DNA of 52,054 bases from Deltaproteobacteria bacterium (GTDB lineage: Bacteria; Desulfobacterota; Binatia; UBA9968), in contig VBKE01000035.1 of NCBI GenBank assembly GCA_005879605.1, positions 1-52,054 of the forward strand, written 5' to 3'. The notes under the pieces are model-generated. The model was given only the letters and a program-made list of their open reading frames with translations, ran no database searches and was not told the DNA's origin. Positions 35,762 to 43,215 of this stretch are shown here, in pieces. Both the position numbers and the translations under genes were made by a program. Each line of letters starts with the position of its first letter. The first letter of the stretch is position 1.

Positions 35762-36319
35762 ATGAGAAAGCCCGCACTTTTATTCGCGTTAAGTTTGCTG
35801 CTGCTGATTGCAAACGGCTGTTCTATCCCGGTCTGGACAAGTGGCGAAGTTCCGTTCGTGCCGACACCGATCGATGTCATCGACCGGATGCTTGAGATGG
35901 CGCAGGTGAAGAGCGGTGATGTGATCTATGACATCGGCAGCGGTGACGGTCGCATCATCATTCAGGCGGCAAAGAAATACGGAGTTAGAGGTGTCGGGAT
36001 CGAAATCGATCCGGACTTGGTACAGAAAGCCGGGGACAACGCTTTCAGAGAAAAAGTTGACCATCTGGTCGAATTTCGTGCCCAGGACGCGTTCACAGCC
36101 GATGTCTCTCCAGCCAGCGTCGTAACGCTTTACATGTTACCCGAGTTCAATGCCAAGCTGCGGCCGCTGCTCGAGAAGCAGCTAAGGCCCGGTTCTAGAG
36201 TAGTGTCGCACGACTTCGAGATTCAGGGATGGGTGCCGGATCGGATTGAGCGAGTAAAGGGAGGTTTCATGCACGACCACACGATATTTTTGTTTGAAAT
36301 TGCCCCGGCGAACCGTTGA
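35762..36319 (+). CDS. Class I SAM-methyltransferase-fold protein with lipoprotein signal peptide
   Basis: A 185-residue protein. The methyltransferase core is clear: DVIYDIGSGDGRIIIQAA (motif I) near residues 53-70, followed by the acidic VGIEIDPDLV. The N-terminus is a signal peptide with lipobox LIANGC at residues 16-21, so export and lipidation at Cys21 are predicted. Export of an S-adenosylmethionine enzyme is unexpected. The start may be genuine, since MRKPALLFALSLLLL is hydrophobic, and the conserved-looking PFVPTPIDVIDRML block follows directly. The ATG has only a weak ribosome-binding site. It is divergent from the isochorismatase remnant. Confidence 0.8.
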   Translation: MRKPALLFALSLLLLIANGCSIPVWTSGEVPFVPTPIDVIDRMLEMAQVKSGDVIYDIGSGDGRIIIQAAKKYGVRGVGIEIDPDLVQKAGDNAFREKVDHLVEFRAQDAFTADVSPASVVTLYMLPEFNAKLRPLLEKQLRPGSRVVSHDFEIQGWVPDRIERVKGGFMHDHTIFLFEIAPANR

Positions 36320-36401
36320 ACTCTCAGTGTACCCCAGGATACGCCGAGAGGGCAGGGAAAATTCCCGCGGTAGAATACCTCATGCCGCTGAGAAGCCGAC
36401 G

Positions 36402-36432
36402 TTGGCCGGAAGGCAGCACGCCGTCCGGCCAA
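36402..36432. terminator. Strong hairpin downstream of the exported methyltransferase
   Basis: TTGGCCGGA (36402-36410) pairs perfectly with TCCGGCCAA (36424-36432), with GGC/GCC continuing the stem and a five-base loop. There is no T run on either side. It lies in the 262-base gap between the methyltransferase gene and the minus-strand lipoprotein gene, and may act as a bidirectional transcript end or a dispersed palindrome. Confidence 0.4.
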
Positions 36433-36581
36433 TCAAACAGCGCATCTACGGTACACAAATAAGAAGTCAGACTCACTGCAATTTTCGCTGGCACCAGTAT
36501 TGTGAACCCCTTTCATAGTCACCCCTCGTGTAATCGGTTCACGTTCTAAATTGACGAGGCGCGAAGACGACCATCCGGGAT

Positions 36582-36806
36582 TCAGTATATGATCGAACCT
36601 TTCTCTATCTGGCTTTTACGTTGTTCATACTCTCTGCGGCTGATGCGCTCATGGCGGTAATCGTCTTCGAGCCTGTCCATCTGTCTTTTCGCGTTGATCT
36701 CATAACCAGCTCCAGTAGCCAAGGCACCCGTTGCGGCTCCGGCCATGAACTCACATCCACCCAGACCTAAACTTCCTAAAAGCAACAGTGTAGCTAGACT
36801 TTTCAT
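36582..36806 (-). CDS. Small glycine-rich lipoprotein with SHOCT-like tail
   Basis: A 74-residue lipoprotein. ATG 36806 is chosen over 36857 because GGAG precedes it and the signal peptide starts there. The lipobox is LGGC (Cys18). The middle is a glycine zipper-like AGAATGALATGAGYE. The C-terminus, HERISRREYEQRKSQIEKG, resembles a SHOCT/short-helix segment. Its promoter matches sigma-54 (36870-36884) with an inverted repeat 71 bases upstream. Function unknown; an envelope-stress role is inferred from the regulator and from similar genes at 39577 and 41322. Confidence 0.8.
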   Translation of the reverse strand: MKSLATLLLLGSLGLGGCEFMAGAATGALATGAGYEINAKRQMDRLEDDYRHERISRREYEQRKSQIEKGSIIY

Positions 36807-36869
36807 GACTGCATCTCCTTTTTCCAAGGTCAGTAACGTTAAAATTCGGTCGTTCAAGCAGTCAATAGA

Positions 36870-36884
36870 GCAACGGATATGCCA
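36870..36884 (-). promoter_or_regulatory. Sigma-54 (-24/-12) promoter of the 36582 lipoprotein gene
   Basis: The minus strand reads TGGCATATCCGTTGCT, with TGGC and TTGC separated by seven bases, the sigma-54 spacing. The TTGC element lies 64 bases from the start codon at 36806. The core is identical to the promoter at 40289-40303. Confidence 0.75.
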
Positions 36885-36937
36885 GTGAGAAAGCTAAGGG
36901 TAATCAATGAGTTGTAGACAGTTCGCAGGTGGGCCGC

Positions 36938-36972
36938 GAGTAAAAAAGTAGGATGTGGAGGAGAAATTACTC
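36938..36972 (-). promoter_or_regulatory. Upstream inverted repeat, candidate activator site for the 36870 promoter
   Basis: GAGTAA (36938-36943) and TTACTC (36967-36972) form perfect arms around a core with GGAGAAATTAC. It is centred about 71 bases upstream of the -24 element. It shares AGTAAAAA and GGAGAAATTAC with the site at 40359-40395. Confidence 0.6.
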
Positions 36973-37022
36973 GTTGCGATAAGGCGCGAGTTTAGAGTTC
37001 AAATGCGGAGGCGGGTCTAAGA

Positions 37023-38165
37023 TCAATACCGCATCTGCGAGCCGGACAAACCATAGAAACGAGCGGGGTTCGTTTCGAGAATTTTTTGCTTGGCGCTCTC
37101 GCTCAAATCTTCTCTGTCCTGTAACATCTCTGCGGCAAAACGCTCACGGTCCCCATGCGGCATGTCGGAACCGAACATGATTTGCCCGTCTCCGACGAGA
37201 TCCAAAACTTGCGGTAACAGCGCGTCTTCGACTTCGGCGCTGAAGTAGAGATTCCCTTTGCGCACGTAATCCATTGTGGGCAGCGCCTGAATCGGCGTCG
37301 TTCGCGTGACCACCTGGGAGAGGTTTTTGCCGGAGTGTTGGAAGCGGTGGTGCAGTCGCTCAAGTATGAAATGGACCCACAAGCTGCCCGCCTCGAGAAA
37401 GACTACGCGCATATCTGGAAAGCGGTCCAAAATCCCGCCGCTCATGAGCGATACGAAGCCCATTAATACGGGCATCAAGAAAGCGATAACGCCGGAGGGA
37501 TAGATGTGGCTGTAAAGATTGTTAATCGCGGGACAGGCCCAGCCGACATGGACTGCAAGGGGAAGATTGGCACCCGCCACAGCCTCGTAGAAAGGCAGCA
37601 GGCTCGGATCATCGAGCAGCTTGTCGCCGGCCGTACCCAAAATCATGATTCCGACGGCCCCTAACCGTTTGCATTCGTGCACTTGCTTTGCCGCCGCGGG
37701 AATGTCGTCAAGGTTAACCACGCCGACCCATTTAAGTCTTTCATGGCCCGATAAAATGTCGGCGAGCCAGCGGTTATAGGAGTTGCACATAGCCGTCACA
37801 TAAGTCGGATTGCAACTCAGGGGGTAGGCAAGAAACAATGTGGGATAGAGAACCTGGATGGAAAGATTTTCTTCGTCCATGATTTTTATTCGCGCGCTGA
37901 GATCGCTCAGTTCCATGCTCTCCACGCTGTCAACTTTACGCGCGGCGTGTTTGGTGGGCTTTCCTTGGTAGCTCACCGGCGTCCCGAGGTTATTGCAGCC
38001 TCGGCCGACGCGCCGCGGATAGAGCTGTTCGTCGATCATCCAATAGGCCAAGCCATCCATGCCGACGACCTCCGGTCGCTGGGACCGAAACGCCGGATCG
38101 AAATATTTATCGCTGAAAGTAGTCGGATTCTCTTCGACGTGGCCGTCAGCATCGATGACGCGCAT
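37023..38165 (-). CDS. Amidohydrolase-family metal-dependent hydrolase/decarboxylase (ACMSD-like fold)
   Basis: A 380-residue TIM-barrel protein. The N-terminal motif DADGHVEE (Asp7/His9) resembles the metal-binding start of ACMSD and gamma-resorcylate decarboxylase relatives. His206 in LAVHVGWA and Asp334 in MFGSDMPHGD supply later ligands. The family hydrolyses or decarboxylates ring-cleavage and aromatic acids. The ATG at 38165 follows a GGAGGA block. It lies 119 bases downstream of the binding-protein gene on the same strand, so it may act on the bound substrate. Confidence 0.88.
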   Translation of the reverse strand: MRVIDADGHVEENPTTFSDKYFDPAFRSQRPEVVGMDGLAYWMIDEQLYPRRVGRGCNNLGTPVSYQGKPTKHAARKVDSVESMELSDLSARIKIMDEENLSIQVLYPTLFLAYPLSCNPTYVTAMCNSYNRWLADILSGHERLKWVGVVNLDDIPAAAKQVHECKRLGAVGIMILGTAGDKLLDDPSLLPFYEAVAGANLPLAVHVGWACPAINNLYSHIYPSGVIAFLMPVLMGFVSLMSGGILDRFPDMRVVFLEAGSLWVHFILERLHHRFQHSGKNLSQVVTRTTPIQALPTMDYVRKGNLYFSAEVEDALLPQVLDLVGDGQIMFGSDMPHGDRERFAAEMLQDREDLSESAKQKILETNPARFYGLSGSQMRY

Positions 38166-38284
38166 GACGTGTCCTCCTCATGCTATATTCAGTAATGTTT
38201 ATAACAAGCAGGGTTCCGGCGCGTCAATCTGCGAGGTGCAAAAGCGCGGCAAACGCGTTTCACTGGCATTGAGTGGCAACGTGG

Positions 38285-39286
38285 CTAGCGATAGAGCCCG
38301 TCGATGAAACCGCTGGACTGCATCTGGCGCACGAAGGAATCGTCGAAGAACTTTCTCGGGTCCATTTCTTTGGCTTTGGGGTTTCTGCCGGCAAGTTCCT
38401 CCAACACGGTCTTCATCGCATCGACGGTCGGAAGCGGTACTTTGAGCAAATGTTTGTCGACGTAGATGTCGTAAGCCTCGGAGAGAAGCTCTAGATCAGT
38501 GATGCGCAGATACTTGCCCATCACCTGCATGGAAAGGTTTCGGTCTTTTTTGGCGCGGGCAATGGCTTCGACCTGGGCGTTCATGTATCTCCGAACGAGA
38601 TCGGGATCTTCGCGGATCAGCCTGCCGCGAGTCGTCATGCCTGTGGACGCGTAGGGAATGCCGAGGGAGGCGATGTCCAACAACGAACGGTGTCCGAGTT
38701 TCTTAGCCCGACCGATCGAAGGATACGAGAGAATGCCAGCTTGGATGCGATTACCCTGCAGTGCGGCAACAATCGATTCGATACTGCCGATTTGCACGAT
38801 GGCGACGTCTTTTTCAGGCACCAGTCCGAAATGACGCAGCGCGATCCGGGCGCCGGTGTCGATGGAAGTTCCGAATCGGCTAATTCCTAACGACTTGCCT
38901 TTTAGCTGTTCGGGTTTTTCGATTTCCGGGCGGACCATCAAGTTCTGGACGAAAGTATCAATAGTGGTGCCGACGATCATGACGTCCGCTCCGCCCAAGG
39001 CAGCGCTGGCCGTCGTTCCACCGGCGATTTGCAGAAACTGAACCTCGCCGGCAATCAAAGCATTCATCCCTTCGACACCGCTCGGTGTGGAGATGACTTC
39101 CACATCCAAACCATATTTGTTGAAAATCCCGGCGGACCGCGCCATCCAGGGAGTAATCATGGATCCAGATAGGGATGTGAAGGCCATGCGGACCTTGCGG
39201 AGCGACGAAGAATCCGCTGCGTGGGAAACTGACATGAAGCAAAGGGCAAAGAAAAGAGCGAGAAAGACGACTCTGCGTTGGTACAT
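38285..39286 (-). CDS. ABC transporter substrate-binding protein (NMT1/SsuA-like), no permease nearby
   Basis: A 333-residue periplasmic binding protein. ATG 39286 gives a signal peptide (MYQRRVVFLALFFALC, cleavage near SHA). A longer start at 39415 gives no hydrophobic N-terminus. Features include AGIFNKYGLDVEVIS and KSLGISRFG. Unlike the two other SsuA-like genes in the window, it has no permease or ATPase next to it, so it may use one of their channels or an unlinked one. It is probably cotranscribed with the amidohydrolase gene. Confidence 0.85.
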   Translation of the reverse strand: MYQRRVVFLALFFALCFMSVSHAADSSSLRKVRMAFTSLSGSMITPWMARSAGIFNKYGLDVEVISTPSGVEGMNALIAGEVQFLQIAGGTTASAALGGADVMIVGTTIDTFVQNLMVRPEIEKPEQLKGKSLGISRFGTSIDTGARIALRHFGLVPEKDVAIVQIGSIESIVAALQGNRIQAGILSYPSIGRAKKLGHRSLLDIASLGIPYASTGMTTRGRLIREDPDLVRRYMNAQVEAIARAKKDRNLSMQVMGKYLRITDLELLSEAYDIYVDKHLLKVPLPTVDAMKTVLEELAGRNPKAKEMDPRKFFDDSFVRQMQSSGFIDGLYR

Positions 39287-39496
39287 GCTTGGCTCCGACC
39301 GTGGAAACTTTGCGGGTTCTCCGTCAGACGAACTGACGCAACGGAGCTTAGTCGGCCATGAGGAAAGTGTCAACGAGAAGAATTTGTATCGGTAGATGGA
39401 AGCGGTCTCACTCACCGGGACCGCGTCTCAACGATCAAGAGCGCTTGGTAGATTTCTTGTCCAAGCTTATCTTTAGATCGGATGATTCTGGCGGGC

Positions 39497-39529
39497 CCCA
39501 GCGGAGTTCTCGTCGCGAACTCCGCTGGG
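39497..39529. terminator. Perfect 13-base-pair hairpin downstream of the glycine-zipper lipoprotein gene
   Basis: CCCAGCGGAGTTC (39497-39509) pairs exactly with GAACTCCGCTGGG (39517-39529) around a seven-base loop. No T run follows on either strand. It lies 48 bases past the stop of the gene at 39577 and before the binding-protein gene. The rest of the 290-base gap shows nothing recognisable. Confidence 0.45.
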
Positions 39530-39576
39530 TGTCTAGAAGCGGTTTTACGGGAGTGGGTTTGATCAACGCTCCTCGA

Positions 39577-39939
39577 TCAGTATTCACTCTGTTGACGTTG
39601 CAAGCGCTGGACGTCCTGGCGGTTGCGCTCGATTTCGGCTTGGTTCCGGTTGATTTGTTGTTGCTGCCGATAATTGGTGTTCTCATGGCCTTGCAGTTGG
39701 TCGCCGACCAAGGCGCCAGCACCGAGTCCCAAACCACCGCCGATGGCGGCTCCAGCTCCGGGATGGCCGACGGCAGCACCGATGAGTCCGCCCGCGGCTG
39801 CGCCGCCGAGAGCGCCAACACCAGCGCCCTTCTCCCGTGTGCTTAGCGGTCCGCCGGCGCATCCTGCGGCAAAGAGCGTTCCGGCGAGAAGAAATATTGA
39901 AGCCTTGCTCATCCATTTCATGTTCATGGTCGTTTCCAT
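39577..39939 (-). CDS. Glycine-zipper lipoprotein
   Basis: A 120-residue envelope protein. A signal peptide and lipobox FAAGC are followed by a long glycine zipper (GVGALGGAAAGGLIGAAVG, then a second GAGAAIGGGLGLGAGALVG), which normally packs into membrane-spanning or oligomeric helices. The last 40 residues are Gln/Arg-rich and probably coiled (INRNQAEIERNRQDVQRLQ). AGGAAAA precedes ATG 39939. The sigma-54 promoter 350 bases upstream also precedes the small gene at 40058-40222, so both may be on one transcript. Confidence 0.85.
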   Translation of the reverse strand: METTMNMKWMSKASIFLLAGTLFAAGCAGGPLSTREKGAGVGALGGAAAGGLIGAAVGHPGAGAAIGGGLGLGAGALVGDQLQGHENTNYRQQQQINRNQAEIERNRQDVQRLQRQQSEY

Positions 39940-40057
39940 TTTAGTTTTTCCTTTCTGTTTGAGTTTATGTTTTCTACGTCGCGTTACTGCTCGATTGTTT
40001 TGTGCTCTCTACTTTTGGTTTATTCTTGTTGCGGCTCAGCTTCATCGGACTTATTTC

Positions 40058-40222
40058 TTAAACGTTAGCGTCTACGGGACCGTCGATCCTTACGCCCGCG
40101 CCCGCTCCGAAGTCATGTTGTAGGCCACGGGTCGCTGCTTCAATCTGTGGTAATGAATTGGCGATGCGCGTCGCCATGGCGTTTAGGATTGCCAGTACGG
40201 TCACGTAATTTTGTGATTTCAT
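40058..40222 (-). CDS. Small 54-residue protein downstream of a sigma-54 promoter
   Basis: A 54-codon minus-strand gene running from ATG 40222 to TAA 40058, with AGGAGA five bases before the ATG. The protein begins MKSQNYVTVLAILNAMATRI and ends VRIDGPVDANV, with a mildly hydrophobic N-terminus. It is not recognised from any family. The sigma-54 promoter (40289-40303) lies 67 bases before the start, matching the 64-67-base spacing at the other two sites. This is the main support that it is real. Confidence 0.65.
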   Translation of the reverse strand: MKSQNYVTVLAILNAMATRIANSLPQIEAATRGLQHDFGAGAGVRIDGPVDANV

Positions 40223-40288
40223 AATCTTCTCCTATCTTGTCCTTGACTGATTCGCTTCCATGTTCATGTCGTCGGCTAAGAAACGAGA

Positions 40289-40303
40289 GCAACGGATATG
40301 CCA
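40289..40303 (-). promoter_or_regulatory. Sigma-54 (-24/-12) promoter upstream of the 54-residue gene
   Basis: The minus strand reads TGGCATATCCGTTGCTCT, with TGGC and TTGC at the correct seven-base spacing. The TTGC element is 67 bases from ATG 40222. The same core occurs at 36870-36884. Confidence 0.75.
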
Positions 40304-40358
40304 TCTCAATAAAAAGGGCAAAATCAGCTACTTGCAGCAGACACGACTGAAGAGTGCC

Positions 40359-40395
40359 AGTAAAAAGGTAATGTGATAGGAGAAATTACCAGGAG
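40359..40395 (-). promoter_or_regulatory. Upstream inverted repeat, candidate activator site for the 40289 promoter
   Basis: GGTAAT (40367-40372) and ATTACC (40385-40390) form a perfect 24-base inverted repeat with twelve bases between. The surrounding AGTAAAAA and GGAGAAATTAC are shared with 36938-36972. It is centred about 76 bases upstream of the -24 element, a normal distance for a sigma-54 activator dimer site. Confidence 0.65.
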
Positions 40396-40541
40396 CGGCA
40401 AAGTGACTATTGGAGCCCAGCACAGAAGTGACCAGGGATTTTGGTCCGATTCATTCGGGGATGGCAGCGGAGCGAACGTTACTTTAAGTTCCTTAGATGT
40501 CGTTCAGAGAAAAACACAATGGCACTGCTGCCCTTCGGAGT

Positions 40542-41222
40542 TTAACGTAATGCTTTCAAGGCCCGGATGCGGTCTGAAGTTGCGGGATGGGTCGATAAAA
40601 TCCCACCGCCGCTGTTTCCCTCAGCCTGGGTTAACCAGGTGAGCGTATGGATCATTACATCTTTGGGGTAGCCGGCGCGTCTGAGAATCTCGACCGCGTG
40701 ACGGTCCGCTTCGTACTCTTGCGGTCGGCTATAGCCGCGCGCGATCAGCGCTCCGGCAATTGGAGCGAACGAGCGGCTACCCGGGATGAATTGTTCTAAT
40801 AACATCGCCCCCAGGCCCAACCCCGTGCCCAGAACCTGCACCTTGGCCGGATGCCCGAGATCGTCGTGGGCGATCTCGTGGGCCAGCACACCCCGAAGCT
40901 CATCATCGTTAGCCCGGTTCAGCAATCCGGTGGTCACGTAGAACTCACCGTTGCCTGCGCTGGCAGCATTGATTTTCGGGTCGTCTATGACCCTTACACG
41001 TATCTGCTGTAAGTGGCCCGGATGATCGGTTGCTTTAACGAGAGGAAGCATCACGCGCCGGAGTCTCTCGACCTGGCTTTGTGAGATAGGAGAGCGCTCT
41101 CTACTCGGGCGCGAATCTTCGTGGAAGCGAGCAGGTGTCTCGGCGGGTGAGTAGGCGTAGCTGGTATTCCAGAAAGAGGTCAAGAGGATCGTAGCGAGCA
41201 AAACTCTTTGGACCGGGCTCAT
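40542..41222 (-). CDS. Exported M48-family zinc metallopeptidase
   Basis: A 226-residue protease of the M48 (Ste24/BepA-like) family. ATG 41222 gives a signal peptide (MSPVQRVLLATILLTSFW, cleavage near SYA); an alternative at 41276 lacks one. The active site is LAHEIAHDDLGH (HEXXH at residues 115-119), with the third ligand in EYEADRHAVE downstream. Acting in the periplasm, it could degrade misfolded envelope proteins. It lies 99 bases after the small basic protein gene, whose sigma-54 promoter may also drive it. Confidence 0.88.
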   Translation of the reverse strand: MSPVQRVLLATILLTSFWNTSYAYSPAETPARFHEDSRPSRERSPISQSQVERLRRVMLPLVKATDHPGHLQQIRVRVIDDPKINAASAGNGEFYVTTGLLNRANDDELRGVLAHEIAHDDLGHPAKVQVLGTGLGLGAMLLEQFIPGSRSFAPIAGALIARGYSRPQEYEADRHAVEILRRAGYPKDVMIHTLTWLTQAEGNSGGGILSTHPATSDRIRALKALR

Positions 41223-41321
41223 TTGTTTCACGCCATAATTATGAAAATTGCAGGAACCCAATTTGCGAGTCATCACGAGAGGCTATTGGTCGTTGGGTGT
41301 TCAGATGCAGCAGTTCCCTGG

Positions 41322-41597
41322 TTATTTGTCTTGACCTTTACGTTTGCCCTGATTCTGCTTCTTGTTAGAGTGGTTCTGCTCACGCTGCTCATGGCGGTCG
41401 TCGGCACGGATCCAGCCTCGCTCCGGGTCCGCCTTCCACTGGGCGTTTGTATTGGTTGTTCCTTTGCTACTCCTATGAGATTCCGCCTGGCCGCCGGCTT
41501 TCTTTTTCTCTGGTTCAGCATTAGCCGGAGAGTGGAGAGCGAAAAAGTGCAACGCATTGAGTAGCAAAACGATAGTGAGGGTTTTGCTCACTTTCAT
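41322..41597 (-). CDS. Small secreted, highly charged protein
   Basis: A 91-residue protein with a signal peptide (MKVSKTLTIVLLLNALHFF, cleavage near ANA). The mature part is very polar, rich in Lys, Arg, Gln, Asn and Glu, with little predicted fold (DRHEQREQNHSNKKQNQGK). GGAGG precedes ATG 41597. The gene has a sigma-54 promoter 67 bases upstream and a related activator-site inverted repeat at 41740-41764. No family recognised; envelope or matrix binding is only a guess. Confidence 0.75.
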   Translation of the reverse strand: MKVSKTLTIVLLLNALHFFALHSPANAEPEKKKAGGQAESHRSSKGTTNTNAQWKADPERGWIRADDRHEQREQNHSNKKQNQGKRKGQDK

Positions 41598-41663
41598 ATG
41601 ACCTCCGTTTGAGCATTAGTCGAGCAAGATGTCTTTTGTCTCGATTGCTGACAAGACATTCCA

Positions 41664-41678
41664 GCAACGTCCATGCCA
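41664..41678 (-). promoter_or_regulatory. Sigma-54 (-24/-12) promoter of the 41322 small-protein gene
   Basis: The minus strand reads TGGCATGGACGTTGCT, with TGGC and TTGC at the seven-base spacing. The TTGC element lies 67 bases from ATG 41597. It shares TGGCAT and CGTTGCT with the two other promoters. Confidence 0.72.
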
Positions 41679-41739
41679 GCAAAAAAGTCGCAAAATAAAT
41701 AGTCGCGGGCGCATAAAAAGACGAGACGACGGGTAATTA

Positions 41740-41764
41740 GGTAACGGCGCAGGGAGAATTTACC
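41740..41764 (-). promoter_or_regulatory. Upstream inverted repeat, candidate activator site for the 41664 promoter
   Basis: GGTAA (41740-41744) and TTACC (41760-41764) flank AGGGAGAATT, a close variant of the core at 40367-40390. It is centred about 74 bases upstream of -24. Of the three sites it is the most divergent, with a longer spacer. Confidence 0.5.
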
Positions 41765-41857
41765 CCGTACTAGAGAACGCCCGGAACGTGACTGCGGTAA
41801 TGAACTTGCTCAAGAGGCGGCCCCCAAAGCCACGAACATAAGTCCATGGTACGGGGT

Positions 41858-43213
41858 TTATTCTTTGTTGTAGAGGGCTAACTTGGCGTTCAGCGTCTTG
41901 GGAGTGATGCCCAGAAGCCGCGCGGCTTGGGTCTTATTACCCCCGCTCGCGGCCAACGCTCGCTCAATGCATTGACGTTCGGCCTCGGCCAAGGAGAGTG
42001 GTTCGCTGTCGGGCTTTTCTTCCAAGACCGAGCTTAGGCAGAACTGTTGAAAATCTGCCGCGGTCAGATTGGGCCCCGCAGCCAATACCGCTAGTCGCTC
42101 CATCGCGTTGCGTAGTTCACGGACGTTTCCGGGCCAAGAGTGGGCTTGCAGCGCGGGAGCGAAGTCCGTGGCCCATGGCAGTTGTGGTCTTTGATACTTT
42201 TCAGCGAACGACTCGAGGAAATAGCGCGCGAGCAGTAAAATATCCTCAGCCCGTTCTCGAAGCGGCGGTAGCTCCAAATGAAAAACGCTCAAGCGGTAGA
42301 AAAGATCGTCCCTCAACTTTCCTTCTTTGACGGCGGCAGCCGGGGCACGATTGGTGGCGGCGACCACTCGAACCGAGATCGGAATAGAGGTAGTTCCCCC
42401 GATTCGCCGCACCTGTCCTTCCTCGAGAACGCGGAGAAACTTGGCCTGAACTTCGGCCGCCATCTCGGTGATCTCGTCGAGGAAGAGGGTCCCGCCGTCC
42501 GCTTGCTCGAAACAACCCTGGTGTCGCTCGATGGCATTGGTAAAGGCACCCTTCTCGTGACCGAAAAGCTCACTCTCCATCAGTGTGGGAGAGATAGCCG
42601 GGCAGTTAAGCGGCAAAAAAGCTTCCTCGCGCCGCGGTGAAAGATCGTGGATCGTGCGGGCAACGAGCTCCTTACCGGTACCGCTTTCGCCGCTCACCAA
42701 CACGGCGGCGTCCGTTGCTGCCACCTGACTCAACCGCTGGTAAAGCTGGCGCATCGGAGCGGATTTCCCGATCAGGCCGCCGTAAGATCCCAGGGGCGAT
42801 TCCAAACGTTGCCGCAGAGCTCCGGCCTCACGCGCTAGGCTCAGCTGTTTGAGCCCTCTTTCGAGGACGCTACGCAGCCTTTCCGCATCGAGGGGCTTGG
42901 GCAAGTAATCATAGGCGCCCAGTTTGATCGCTTGCACGGCGGTTTCGATGGTCGCCTGGCCGGTCAATACGACGATTGCGACCTGTTGCACACGCTCGCC
43001 CAGGGCTTTCACAAATTCAAGCCCGCTCATTCCTGGCATCATCAAATCCGTGACAATCGCGTGAGGAAGTTCTTTCTCGCAGAGCTTGAGAGCCGCGTCG
43101 CCGTCGGGAACCGCGTTGGCACTGTAGCCCCAGCCTTGTAGCAACGCGGCGAGCCCTTCACGGGTGGAAGCGTCATCATCGACGACGAGAATCTTGGTGT
43201 GAGTGCGGGCCAT
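41858..43213 (-). CDS. NtrC-family sigma-54-dependent response regulator
   Basis: A 451-residue activator. The receiver domain (residues 1-115) has Asp56 in VTDLMMPG as the phosphate acceptor. The AAA+ domain has Walker A GESGTGKE (175-182), Walker B GGTLFLDEI (240-248) and the sigma-54 loop GAFTNA (222-227), in which the usual Gly is Asn. A Fis-type helix-turn-helix ends the protein (GGNKTQAARLLGITPKTLNAKL). The kinase gene lies two bases upstream. The three nearby sigma-54 promoters with inverted repeats make it the likely local activator. The ATG at 43213 overlaps nothing. Confidence 0.93.
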   Translation of the reverse strand: MARTHTKILVVDDDASTREGLAALLQGWGYSANAVPDGDAALKLCEKELPHAIVTDLMMPGMSGLEFVKALGERVQQVAIVVLTGQATIETAVQAIKLGAYDYLPKPLDAERLRSVLERGLKQLSLAREAGALRQRLESPLGSYGGLIGKSAPMRQLYQRLSQVAATDAAVLVSGESGTGKELVARTIHDLSPRREEAFLPLNCPAISPTLMESELFGHEKGAFTNAIERHQGCFEQADGGTLFLDEITEMAAEVQAKFLRVLEEGQVRRIGGTTSIPISVRVVAATNRAPAAAVKEGKLRDDLFYRLSVFHLELPPLRERAEDILLLARYFLESFAEKYQRPQLPWATDFAPALQAHSWPGNVRELRNAMERLAVLAAGPNLTAADFQQFCLSSVLEEKPDSEPLSLAEAERQCIERALAASGGNKTQAARLLGITPKTLNAKLALYNKE

Positions 43214-43215
43214 GC

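Noticed and set aside
39358..39846. Plus-strand reading frame opposite the glycine-zipper lipoprotein
   Set aside because: Shadow of a glycine-rich gene, which produces long open complements by composition.
41208..41564. Plus-strand reading frame opposite the 41322 small gene
   Set aside because: The minus-strand gene has a signal peptide, GGAGG and a sigma-54 promoter; the opposite frame has none.
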